Assembly (NCBI GenBank): GCA_903929105.1
Contig: CAIYTL010000041.1
Coordinates: 1 to 5,865, forward strand
Direction: 5' to 3'
Origin: an uncultured Micrococcales bacterium
GTDB lineage: Bacteria > Actinomycetota > Actinomycetes > Actinomycetales > Microbacteriaceae
Length of the DNA: 5,865 nucleotides
This document shows positions 1 through 4,723 of the stretch, in pieces. Numbering within the stretch: position 1 is the first letter of the stretch; every line of letters begins with the position of its first letter. Both the position numbers and the translations under genes were made by a program. Below the pieces are notes generated by a model that worked only from the letters and a program-made list of their open reading frames with translations, made no database searches and was not told the origin of the DNA.

Positions 1-68
1 ATTAGCTCAATTGGTAGAGCGCCTGCTTTGCAAGCAGGAGGTCAGGGGTTCGATTCCCCTATTCTCCA
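1..68 (+). tRNA. tRNA-Ala (anticodon TGC), 5' end cut by window edge
   Basis: The cloverleaf can be read directly. The D-arm is GCTC (5-8) pairing with GAGC (17-20). The anticodon stem is CCTGC (22-26) with GCAGG (34-38) around the loop TTTGCAA, which puts anticodon TGC at 29-31. The T-arm is AGGGG (44-48), loop TTCGATT, CCCCT (56-60). The acceptor 3' strand ATTCTCC is at 61-67 with discriminator A68. The window opens at the last two bases of the 5' acceptor strand, so about five bases are missing. The next bases are CGA rather than CCA, so the CCA tail must be added after transcription. The anticodon makes the alanine assignment secure; the 5' boundary lies outside the window. Confidence 0.97.
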
Positions 69-105
69 CGAATAGAAAATGGTCACCCTTCGGGGTGGCC
101 ATTTT
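58..105 (+). repeat. 48-bp direct repeat, copy 1 (tRNA 3' end plus terminator)
   Basis: This copy begins in the 3' strand of the tRNA T-stem (CCT) and covers the acceptor 3' strand, discriminator, linker and whole terminator hairpin. It matches 218-265 at 47 of 48 positions with an offset of exactly 160 bp. The only internal difference is A85 versus T245, and identity ends at 106 (T) versus 266 (G). Copy 1 is the functional one because it is attached to the intact tRNA. Confidence 0.95.
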
Positions 106-106
106 T
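76..106 (+). terminator. Strong intrinsic terminator of tRNA-Ala
   Basis: A 13-bp stem closes on a TTCG tetraloop. AAAATGGTCACCC (76-88) pairs with GGGTGGCCATTTT (93-105), with one T-G wobble and no mismatch. The 3' arm runs directly into a T tract (102-106). It starts 8 bp after the tRNA 3' end, the usual place for a tRNA terminator. It is the only clear Rho-independent terminator I see in the window. Confidence 0.92.
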
Positions 107-217
107 CGTTTCTTGGGCTCACGTTTACGTCGCTCCCGATCACTTTTTGCTTGAACACGGGTTCGCTCGCGGTCTCGCTCCGGCAATGCGCTGACGCGCA
201 TCGCCATTCGGCGCTCG
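106..217. other. 112-bp spacer between the direct repeats, no gene
   Basis: I find no convincing coding sequence or second tRNA body here. Reading frames crossing it also run through the tRNA or the terminator and resemble no real protein. The spacer has four same-strand CGCTC pentamers (131, 164, 176 and 212), a small GAAC/GTTC inverted repeat (153-164) and a longer hairpin at 182-205. Its origin is unclear: it could be what remains of a deleted second tRNA or of a lost insertion, or simply intergenic DNA. Confidence 0.6.
182..205. repeat. Inverted repeat / hairpin in the spacer
   Basis: ATGCGC (186-191) and GCGCAT (196-201) form a perfect 6-bp stem around TGAC. Past one A/C mismatch, GGC (182-184) pairs with GCC (203-205). 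No T tract follows, so it is not an intrinsic terminator. It lies 12 bp before the second repeat copy. It may be a protein-binding palindrome or have no function. Confidence 0.5.
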
Positions 218-265
218 CCTATTCTCCACGAATAGAAAATGGTCTCCCTTCGGGGTGGCCATTTT
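218..265 (+). repeat. 48-bp direct repeat, copy 2 (orphan tRNA tail plus decayed terminator)
   Basis: This copy repeats the last 11 bases of the tRNA and its terminator, but the sequence upstream is not tRNA, so the tail is an orphan. The A-to-T change at 245 puts a T-T mismatch in the hairpin stem, and the T tract is cut to four Ts followed by GG. Both changes should weaken termination. It ends 36 bp before the next start codon, so its 3' arm adjoins the likely promoter of that gene. It could be a tandem-duplication remnant or an attachment-site-like scar; I cannot decide between them. Confidence 0.9.
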
Positions 266-289
266 GGCTTAACCAGGTATGCAGTGTTT

Positions 290-295
290 TAGGCT
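290..295 (+). promoter_or_regulatory. Putative -10 box TAGGCT, leaderless start
   Basis: TAGGCT fits the TAnnnT pattern of actinobacterial -10 elements. It lies at -12 to -7 from the ATG at 302, so transcription would begin at or next to the start codon. No good -35 hexamer is seen; TTGGCT at 264-269 is 20 bp upstream, too far for a standard spacer. The same hexamer has the same spacing before the exporter at 2077. Confidence 0.5.
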
Positions 296-301
296 TGAGG
301 C

Positions 302-586
302 ATGACTGCTTGCGTTGTTGTTGCCACTTTTAAAGTTAAGCCAGAGTTTCGTGAAGAAGTTCGTGATTTGCTGCTTGCCGAGCAGGTAGGCGTGCTAACC
401 GAGCCAGGTTGCCTAACCTATGCGTTGCACGACGACGTAAACGGTGACTTAGTGTTTGTCGAGTCATGGCAGAATCGCGAGCTGTGGATGATTCACAACG
501 ACGCACCGAGCGTTGCTCGAATCATTGCCGGCACCGAGGGCAAACTTGTTGAACCGGTTCGCGTTCAAGAACTTTACGTTAGCTAG
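302..586 (+). CDS. Putative quinol monooxygenase, ABM-domain protein
   Basis: This 94-residue protein spans one antibiotic-biosynthesis-monooxygenase (ABM) domain, the dimeric ferredoxin-like fold of YgiN-type quinol monooxygenases, and has the usual length for single-domain members. Visible family marks are the first strand VVVATFKVKP (5-14), the helix ending in EPGCLTY (34-40), the strand FVESW (52-56), then W62 and H65 before the last helix, and a terminal strand near VRVQELYV. Known members are small soluble enzymes that oxidise quinols or polyketides without a cofactor, while others have unknown substrates; the substrate here cannot be told. An in-frame TGA lies one codon before the ATG, so no upstream start in this frame is possible. 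The only Shine-Dalgarno candidates are AGG at 291 and a too-close GAGG at 297-300, which favours leaderless translation. The gene stands alone and converges on the next gene with a 20-bp gap that has no terminator hairpin. Confidence 0.88.
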   Translation: MTACVVVATFKVKPEFREEVRDLLLAEQVGVLTEPGCLTYALHDDVNGDLVFVESWQNRELWMIHNDAPSVARIIAGTEGKLVEPVRVQELYVS

Positions 587-606
587 CACGGCGGCGTCTC
601 GGAATA

Positions 607-1737
607 CTAACTTGAAGCGCTAACGTCAACCTTCGCAAGTTCTTCGGCAATAATGCGTTTGGCGGCATTGCCTGCGATTATGAAGGTCGCGGTCTGACTG
701 ACCAACGTCGCTATCGAAAAAATCAAGCCCGCATACCAACCTAGTGTGAGGGGCAGAGTCTTGAATGTTGGAGCGGCGTAGAACAATGCTGGCAGTGCTA
801 TCGAAAAGACCCCGGTGGCAAGTGAGAGTGTGACCACCCAGCGATAGGTGACGCCGCTGATCCGAGAAGCCCGAACTAAATCCTTAGTTTTTTTGATTAG
901 AACCTGCTGTTTGAACATGCCCGCGAACAATGTCCAAAGCGTGAAAGACATCAAGCCAAAAGTAATTGGCCCAAAGATTTCGAAACTTGCCGGCCCTATA
1001 AATGATTTCGTTTGCGCGAGTGCCACCGCGGCGGCAATAAAAAGTGGCCAAGCTATGGCAACCAAGGCGAGTTGCTTTCGAAACTGCGAAACTCGAAGTT
1101 GAATCTCGGAGGCCGTGGCTCGAATCTGCAGGTCATCCGAAGACGCCGACGCAACGGGCCGCGCCAAGGCTAATCTGTCGTCGTTGCTTAGAGAGGCTTG
1201 AAAGGCAGCGTTCCGCCAAGCCAGAACAACAATCGGAAAACAATAGGCGGTGAAAGCCAAGACAAAAAAGAGGCGTGCGGCAAAGTCGAGAAGATGCGGA
1301 CCCTGCAACCACCTGATTAGGAAGTCACGTATCGGCTGCGATTGAACATGGAAATCTTTAGATGAAGCGTCATAGCCACCATAAACAAATGACTCAGTGA
1401 GCGGTGTTAGAACCACCAGCGCAAGAAAAACTCCCAAACCAACGCGACGCACCACAATGTAACCTAGACGATAAGCGTCATCGCGCATTTTGAGCTGAAA
1501 TTCGTCTAGATCTTCGGCGCGGGCAGCAGTCAAGTTAGCAAGCGCGAAACGCAGCATCAAGAATAAAACCACCATGAGCACCGAACCCTGAAACTGGCTT
1601 TCGTCGAGCACATGAGCGGTTGGCCAGTCGAGCGGATACGCAAAGATGCTTAGAAAATAGATGTTTGTGATCGCGCAAACTGCGATGACCATAGTGCGAA
1701 GGCCAGTTACTGAGCCAAGCAGGTTTCGAGCGTTCAT
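607..1737 (-). CDS. Unrecognised membrane protein, about 8 TM segments, paired with an XRE regulator
   Basis: I do not recognise the family of this 376-residue protein. Hydrophobic segments suggest eight membrane helices, roughly at 15-34, 51-69, 97-115, 152-174, 222-241, 254-275, 300-320 and 330-355. Charged loops separate them: one at 70-96 (ARAEDLDEFQ...) and one of about 47 residues at 175-221, the latter containing DD pairs and RKQ just before TM5. No signal peptide, transport motif, nucleotide-binding site or catalytic motif is evident. The ATG overlaps the stop of the upstream regulator gene as ATGA, and AGGGG lies 7 nt before it, so the start is well supported and translation is probably coupled. 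Co-transcription with a small XRE repressor suggests conditional expression, but what it does or responds to cannot be inferred. It converges on the ABM gene. Confidence 0.85.
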   Translation of the reverse strand: MNARNLLGSVTGLRTMVIAVCAITNIYFLSIFAYPLDWPTAHVLDESQFQGSVLMVVLFLMLRFALANLTAARAEDLDEFQLKMRDDAYRLGYIVVRRVGLGVFLALVVLTPLTESFVYGGYDASSKDFHVQSQPIRDFLIRWLQGPHLLDFAARLFFVLAFTAYCFPIVVLAWRNAAFQASLSNDDRLALARPVASASSDDLQIRATASEIQLRVSQFRKQLALVAIAWPLFIAAAVALAQTKSFIGPASFEIFGPITFGLMSFTLWTLFAGMFKQQVLIKKTKDLVRASRISGVTYRWVVTLSLATGVFSIALPALFYAAPTFKTLPLTLGWYAGLIFSIATLVSQTATFIIAGNAAKRIIAEELAKVDVSASS

Positions 1738-1967
1738 TTTAGTTCCCCTAACTGAAAGATATCTTCGACCGAAACATTCAAGACTTTGGCAAATTTCAAT
1801 GCCAAAACCAGGCTCGGGCTGTATTCGCCGCGTTCGATGTAGCCAATGGTTTGGTAATGTACATCGACAGCGTCGGCCAGTTCCTGCCGGCTTAGACCAG
1901 CGAGAACTCTAAACTGCTCGATGCTGCTGATGATTTGCTCTTCTTGCGCCTTTGGTTTGCGTCCCAT
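1734..1967 (-). CDS. Small XRE-family helix-turn-helix transcriptional regulator
   Basis: This 77-residue protein is nearly all one Cro/CI-type HTH domain. After a polar leader (GRKPKAQEEQ) comes helix 1 (about 12-23), then LSRQELADAVDV (25-36) as helix 2 and turn, the recognition helix around HYQTIGYIERG (37-47), and the trailing YSPSLVLALKFAKVLNVSVEDIF (49-71), which closely follows the pattern of the short single-domain XRE group. There is no effector or protease domain, so it is probably a DNA-binding dimer acting as an autorepressor; that role is inferred from the family. It is the first gene of a two-gene operon and overlaps the membrane-protein gene by four bases. No Shine-Dalgarno precedes the ATG, but a -10-like TATGCT sits at -12 to -7, so the message may be leaderless. 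Its likely operator is the 106-bp gap shared with the divergent exporter gene. Confidence 0.93.
   Translation of the reverse strand: MGRKPKAQEEQIISSIEQFRVLAGLSRQELADAVDVHYQTIGYIERGEYSPSLVLALKFAKVLNVSVEDIFQLGELK
1745..1749 (-). promoter_or_regulatory. Ribosome-binding site of the membrane-protein gene
   Basis: AGGGG on the minus strand lies 7 nt before the ATG at 1737, inside the last codons of the regulator gene. This is a good Shine-Dalgarno match. It fixes the start of the downstream gene and contrasts with the lack of one before the regulator itself. Confidence 0.75.
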
Positions 1968-1973
1968 ATAGGT

Positions 1974-2002
1974 AGCATAAATACAACAAGACCGAAACGC
2001 AA
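1974..2002 (-). promoter_or_regulatory. Putative promoter of the XRE-membrane protein operon
   Basis: On the minus strand TTGCGT (1997-2002) and TATGCT (1974-1979) are separated by exactly 17 bp. The -10 lies at -12 to -7 from the ATG at 1967, so the predicted transcription start is the A of the start codon. The -10 matches TATAAT at four of six bases and the -35 matches TTGACA at three of six. This is the best two-box promoter candidate in the window. Confidence 0.55.
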
Positions 2003-2041
2003 ATCCAATCGGCTGAGACGTTCATCACTCAACTCAACTGT

Positions 2042-2053
2042 TCGCCTTGGCGA
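2042..2053. repeat. Inverted repeat in the divergent intergenic region, possible operator
   Basis: TCGCC-TT-GGCGA is a perfect 5-bp inverted repeat. It lies 11 bp upstream of the exporter's TAGGCT box, about where its -35 should be, so a bound protein would block that promoter. A GTTCAT direct repeat (2020-2025 and 2054-2059) brackets it. The neighbouring XRE protein is the obvious candidate ligand, but nothing in the sequence proves this. Confidence 0.35.
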
Positions 2054-2064
2054 GTTCATGTCAC

Positions 2065-2070
2065 TAGGCT
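2065..2070 (+). promoter_or_regulatory. Putative -10 box TAGGCT of the exporter gene
   Basis: TAGGCT lies at -12 to -7 from the second ATG of the ATGATG pair (2077) and at -9 to -4 from the first (2074). The first spacing would place the transcription start exactly on the second ATG. The region upstream has only a poor -35 (TTCGCC, 2041-2046, 18-bp spacer). Confidence 0.5.
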
Positions 2071-2073
2071 GGA

Positions 2074-2685
2074 ATGATGTTCGCACTGCTATCTGGTCTT
2101 GTCACTGGCTTCTCGCTAATCATCGCTATTGGTGCACAAAATGCATTTTTGATTCGCCAAGGTCTAACTCGCAAATATTCGGGAATGGTGATTGTCGTTG
2201 CAAGTCTTGGCGATGCACTGCTCATTTCGCTAGGAACATTGGGCTTGGGAGCCCTAGTTAGCCACCTGCCAGTGTTTCTCGAAGTCATTAGGTGGGTGGG
2301 AGTCGCCTATCTAACCTGGTTCGCAATCGGAGCCTTGCGCAAGGCATTCGCCAGCGAACAACTAGCTGTGACTTTGGGTGAGAGTGGATCGCGCAAAAAA
2401 GTCTTGATCACTCTGCTAGCCCTGACGTTTTTGAATCCACACGTTTACATCGACACCGTCTTGTTACTGGGTAGCATCAGCAGTCAGTTTGGCGATAACC
2501 GATGGTTGTTTGCCATCGGCGCCATTACCGCAAACACAATCTGGTTCACCGGCACGGTTCTAGCATCACGTGCTGCAGCCAGACTAATGAGCAGGCCGAT
2601 TTTTTGGCGCATTTTAGATTTGTCGATTGCTGTGGTTATGCTTGCGATAGCAGCGCTGTTGGCTTTCTATCGATTCGCCAAATAA
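2074..2685 (+). CDS. LysE/ArgO-family amino-acid exporter
   Basis: This 203-residue membrane protein has the length and six-helix layout of the LysE/ArgO family, which exports basic amino acids such as lysine and arginine by secondary transport. Family marks are GFSLIIAIGAQNAFLIRQGL (12-31) in the first helix, D47 in the second (ASLGDALLI) and NPHVYIDTVLLLGS (121-134) after the central loop. That last motif reads closer to Escherichia coli ArgO than to Corynebacterium glutamicum LysE, and the central loop is short, as in ArgO. Exact substrate is uncertain, so no symbol is given. The gene starts ATGATG: 2074 gives the longest form, but the -10 box spacing favours 2077, shortening the protein by one residue. 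No LysG-type LysR activator is adjacent; the divergent gene is an XRE regulator instead. A second gene follows after 24 bp and is probably co-transcribed. Confidence 0.92.
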   Translation: MMFALLSGLVTGFSLIIAIGAQNAFLIRQGLTRKYSGMVIVVASLGDALLISLGTLGLGALVSHLPVFLEVIRWVGVAYLTWFAIGALRKAFASEQLAVTLGESGSRKKVLITLLALTFLNPHVYIDTVLLLGSISSQFGDNRWLFAIGAITANTIWFTGTVLASRAAARLMSRPIFWRILDLSIAVVMLAIAALLAFYRFAK

Positions 2686-2698
2686 AAATTTCGCGCTC

Positions 2699-2705
2699 GA
2701 GGGGG
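2699..2705 (+). promoter_or_regulatory. Ribosome-binding site GAGGGGG
   Basis: GAGG at 2699-2702, inside a longer G run, lies 7 nt before the ATG at 2710. This supports that ATG as the start and marks the gene as the leadered second member of the exporter transcription unit. Confidence 0.7.
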
Positions 2706-2709
2706 AACC

Positions 2710-3462
2710 ATGGTTGCAGCCGGATGCCTAACGTTTGTTGTGCTTATCGTGCTATTCACTTTGGGCAACTCATACCCTTGGATCTGGGCGATAGTAGCCG
2801 CGGCCATCTTGGCGGGCGTGGCCGCGAGGCTTGTTCAAAATCGAAATAACAAGATTGCCTCGATAGAGGCTTTTGAACGGCAGGCCGCAGCAGTTGATGC
2901 TTTTGCCAATCAAATAGCAACCGGCACCGGGCAGAGTGCAGCCAACTTTGCTCTGAAATCGAATGAGATTTTATTGGCCACTCAAGACAATGTCACCCTG
3001 CTCGAATGGGTGAGCACGGGCTCAAGCTACCAAGGCGGCAGCGCAGGTTTTAGTTTCAGGGTCATGCGAGGGGTTTCTTATCGAGTGGGCCAAAGTCGCG
3101 GTCAGCTCGTCAAGAACCCGCCAGCCCTGAAGACCATCGACGTTGGCACGGTTAACTTCACCACCGAGCGAATTACATTTGTTGGACCCCGTGAAACTCG
3201 AGCCTATGAGGTTGAAAAGATGTTGAACCTAAGCATTGACCACAATGGGCAGACAGTGATGATTTCGGTTTCGAATCGTCAAAAGCCCTCGGCTCTGCAG
3301 GGTTCATCGTTTGATCTAGTTGGGCCGGGCTTTTTAGTGCAAACCGCCCTGACCTTGCACAACTCTGACGCTCAAACTGCCGCCGCGCAGCTGCGAGCCA
3401 GTGCCAACGAGCTGCGTGCGTCGGCTCAAGCCACGCGAGTTCAGCTAAAGCTAGCCAAGTAG
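2710..3462 (+). CDS. Conserved membrane-anchored protein of unknown function
   Basis: This 250-residue protein opens with two hydrophobic segments (about 5-19 and 22-42) joined by a short GNSYP turn and followed by R40 and NRNNK. That suggests a hairpin anchor with the rest in the cytoplasm. A helical stretch (49-93) leads to a beta-rich domain (about 95-210) with MRGVSYRVGQSRGQ (119-132), DVGTVNFTTERITFVGPRETR (144-164) and ISVSNRQKP (185-193). I recognise this pattern from uncharacterised actinobacterial proteins; the GTxxxTxxRIxFxG core recalls PH/GRAM-like domains, but that link is tentative. The last about 30 residues are Ala-rich with two near-identical heptads (227-233 QLRASAN, 234-240 ELRASAQ), probably a short coiled coil. 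It follows the exporter by 24 bp with a good Shine-Dalgarno. Its 3' end overlaps the convergent MFS gene by 12 bp. Function unknown. Confidence 0.82.
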   Translation: MVAAGCLTFVVLIVLFTLGNSYPWIWAIVAAAILAGVAARLVQNRNNKIASIEAFERQAAAVDAFANQIATGTGQSAANFALKSNEILLATQDNVTLLEWVSTGSSYQGGSAGFSFRVMRGVSYRVGQSRGQLVKNPPALKTIDVGTVNFTTERITFVGPRETRAYEVEKMLNLSIDHNGQTVMISVSNRQKPSALQGSSFDLVGPGFLVQTALTLHNSDAQTAAAQLRASANELRASAQATRVQLKLAK

Positions 3463-4656
3463 AGCCGAAGGTTTCAGCGAGCGAGCCAGCACAGAAGCCA
3501 GCACTAGACAGCCCGCGAGCACCCAGAACATTCCGAGCAACCCGATGGTCTGGCCCAACAGGCCGAGCAACGGCGGGCCGACCAGAAATGCCGTGTAACC
3601 GCAAGTAGCGACAAGCGCTACTCTGCGTGCCGAGTCGGTGCCCTCACCGGCTGCCGAAAGGAACAGCGGAAAAGCCAAAGCAACACCCGCACCCCAGAGC
3701 GCAGAGGCTATCCATGCAAAATAAAGCGCACTGCTGCCGAACCAAGCTGGACCAAAAATAATCACGATAATGCCGACCACACCGACCAAAGCTGCTCGAC
3801 GCAGCACTTTGTGGCGACCCCACCGATCAACCAGGTTGCCGCCGAAATAACGAGTGATTGTCATTGAGCCGACCAAGAACGCATAACCCAGCCCAGCGTT
3901 CGCCGGAGACGCTTTGTAGTTTTCAACCAGCGATAAAGCCAACCAGTCGTTTGAAGCGCCTTCGACCAAAGTGATAGCAAAAATGCCCAAGCCGATCATA
4001 AACAGGCTGGTTTGAAACAACAGTTTGAAGCTATTGGTGCGCTTTTTGGACGCGGCCTCATCACCAGGTGCCGAACTTAGCGAACCGTCGTTTAGCTTGC
4101 CGGTTCCTGAGGGCACAAACCGGTTGGTGAAAAACAACAGAATGGCCGCTAATGGCACCAGCGCCCAGGTTTGCCACTGAATCGTGAAATGTAACCAGGC
4201 TCCCATGGCCCCATAACCCGCGCCAATCAAAGTGCCTAAAGAGTAGGCTGCGTGCAGTCGAGGCATGAGCGAACGACCCTCTAGCTGCTCAAGTTTTGAC
4301 CCGTCGACATTTTGGGCAACATCGGCCACCCCAACACCAAAGCCTAAAAAGAATCCAAATATGGCTACACCGAGAGCAAAATGAAACCCGGCTGAGAAGG
4401 CCGCCGCCGCTAGCGCCAAAACAAATAGCGCAAAGCCCCTCTGCAACACGGGTTTGGTGCCGAAGCGCTCAATCAAACGGTTGCTGACAATCAAAGCGCT
4501 CAGCGAACCGATCGCGCCAACGAGCAAAATGAACCCAAGCTGCGCGGTGGTTACTGCGATTAGAGTTTTCACCTCGGGCAAACGAACCGCCCACGAGGCC
4601 CAGGCCACGCCAAAGAAAGCGAAAAACAGTGTGATTGACCGGTGCCATGCGCGCAT
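3451..4656 (-). CDS. MFS transporter, YbjJ-like
   Basis: This 401-residue protein has the length and hydrophobic pattern of a 12-TM major facilitator, with a polar central loop around 182-210 separating the halves. The subgroup is shown by VRLPEVK after TM1 (24-30), the TM4-5 block DVAQNVDGSKLE...GRSLMPRLHAAYSLG (112-141) and VEGASNDWLAL (231-241) in TM7, which resemble the YbjJ-type uncharacterised MFS proteins. Motif A is degenerate in the first half (NRLIERFGTK, 59-68) and good in the second (GGNLVDRWGRHK, 272-283). Substrate unknown; the family may export sugars or small metabolites. There is no Shine-Dalgarno, and TAAACT lies at -13 to -8 from the ATG, so a leaderless start is likely. 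It is divergent from a second MFS gene of a different subfamily and overlaps the preceding convergent gene at the 3' ends. Confidence 0.92.
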   Translation of the reverse strand: MRAWHRSITLFFAFFGVAWASWAVRLPEVKTLIAVTTAQLGFILLVGAIGSLSALIVSNRLIERFGTKPVLQRGFALFVLALAAAAFSAGFHFALGVAIFGFFLGFGVGVADVAQNVDGSKLEQLEGRSLMPRLHAAYSLGTLIGAGYGAMGAWLHFTIQWQTWALVPLAAILLFFTNRFVPSGTGKLNDGSLSSAPGDEAASKKRTNSFKLLFQTSLFMIGLGIFAITLVEGASNDWLALSLVENYKASPANAGLGYAFLVGSMTITRYFGGNLVDRWGRHKVLRRAALVGVVGIIVIIFGPAWFGSSALYFAWIASALWGAGVALAFPLFLSAAGEGTDSARRVALVATCGYTAFLVGPPLLGLLGQTIGLLGMFWVLAGCLVLASVLARSLKPSALLG

Positions 4657-4663
4657 AGACCCG

Positions 4664-4669
4664 AGTTTA
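4664..4669 (-). promoter_or_regulatory. Putative -10 box TAAACT of the YbjJ-like MFS gene
   Basis: On the minus strand TAAACT matches TATAAT at four of six bases and lies at -13 to -8 from the ATG at 4656. The start of transcription would again be at the start codon. No -35 is recognisable at 16-18 bp. Confidence 0.45.
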
Positions 4670-4685
4670 GTTGCTCGCCACAGGT

Positions 4686-4691
4686 TAGGCT
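4686..4691 (+). promoter_or_regulatory. Putative -10 box TAGGCT of the second MFS gene
   Basis: This is a third copy of the hexamer found before the ABM and exporter genes. Here the ATG is 32 bp further on, so the message would have a leader of about 26 nt. AAGG (4711-4714) lies 9 nt before the ATG and could act as Shine-Dalgarno. An alternative is the TAAGGC at 4710-4715, which is less well placed. The whole divergent promoter region is only 67 bp. Confidence 0.35.
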
Positions 4692-4723
4692 GTTAGCACC
4701 GATTCGAGCTAAGGCTAGTCACA

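Noticed and set aside
7..207. Minus-strand frame of 66 codons over the tRNA and spacer
   Set aside because: It reads antisense through the tRNA and terminator; its end (GIEPLTSCLQSRRSTN) is the familiar artefact of translating tRNA-Ala backwards.
58..265. Complete integrated element between two attachment sites
   Set aside because: Only 112 bp separate the copies and no integrase is visible, so at most this is a scar.
79..333. Plus-strand frame of 84 codons over the terminator and spacer
   Set aside because: It starts inside the terminator stem, translates both repeat copies and runs into the ABM gene out of frame.
607..1967. Toxin-antitoxin pair
   Set aside because: A 376-residue eight-TM protein does not resemble known toxins; only the small HTH partner and the overlap hinted at it.
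1935..2261. Plus-strand frame of 108 codons across the divergent gap
   Set aside because: It overlaps the XRE start and the well-supported exporter in another frame and encodes a Cys- and Trp-rich sequence with no family likeness.
3173..3604. Minus-strand frame of 143 codons
   Set aside because: It lies antisense to the 2710-3462 gene and out of frame with the MFS gene; its composition (Ala, Arg, Trp and His rich) is typical of a shadow frame.
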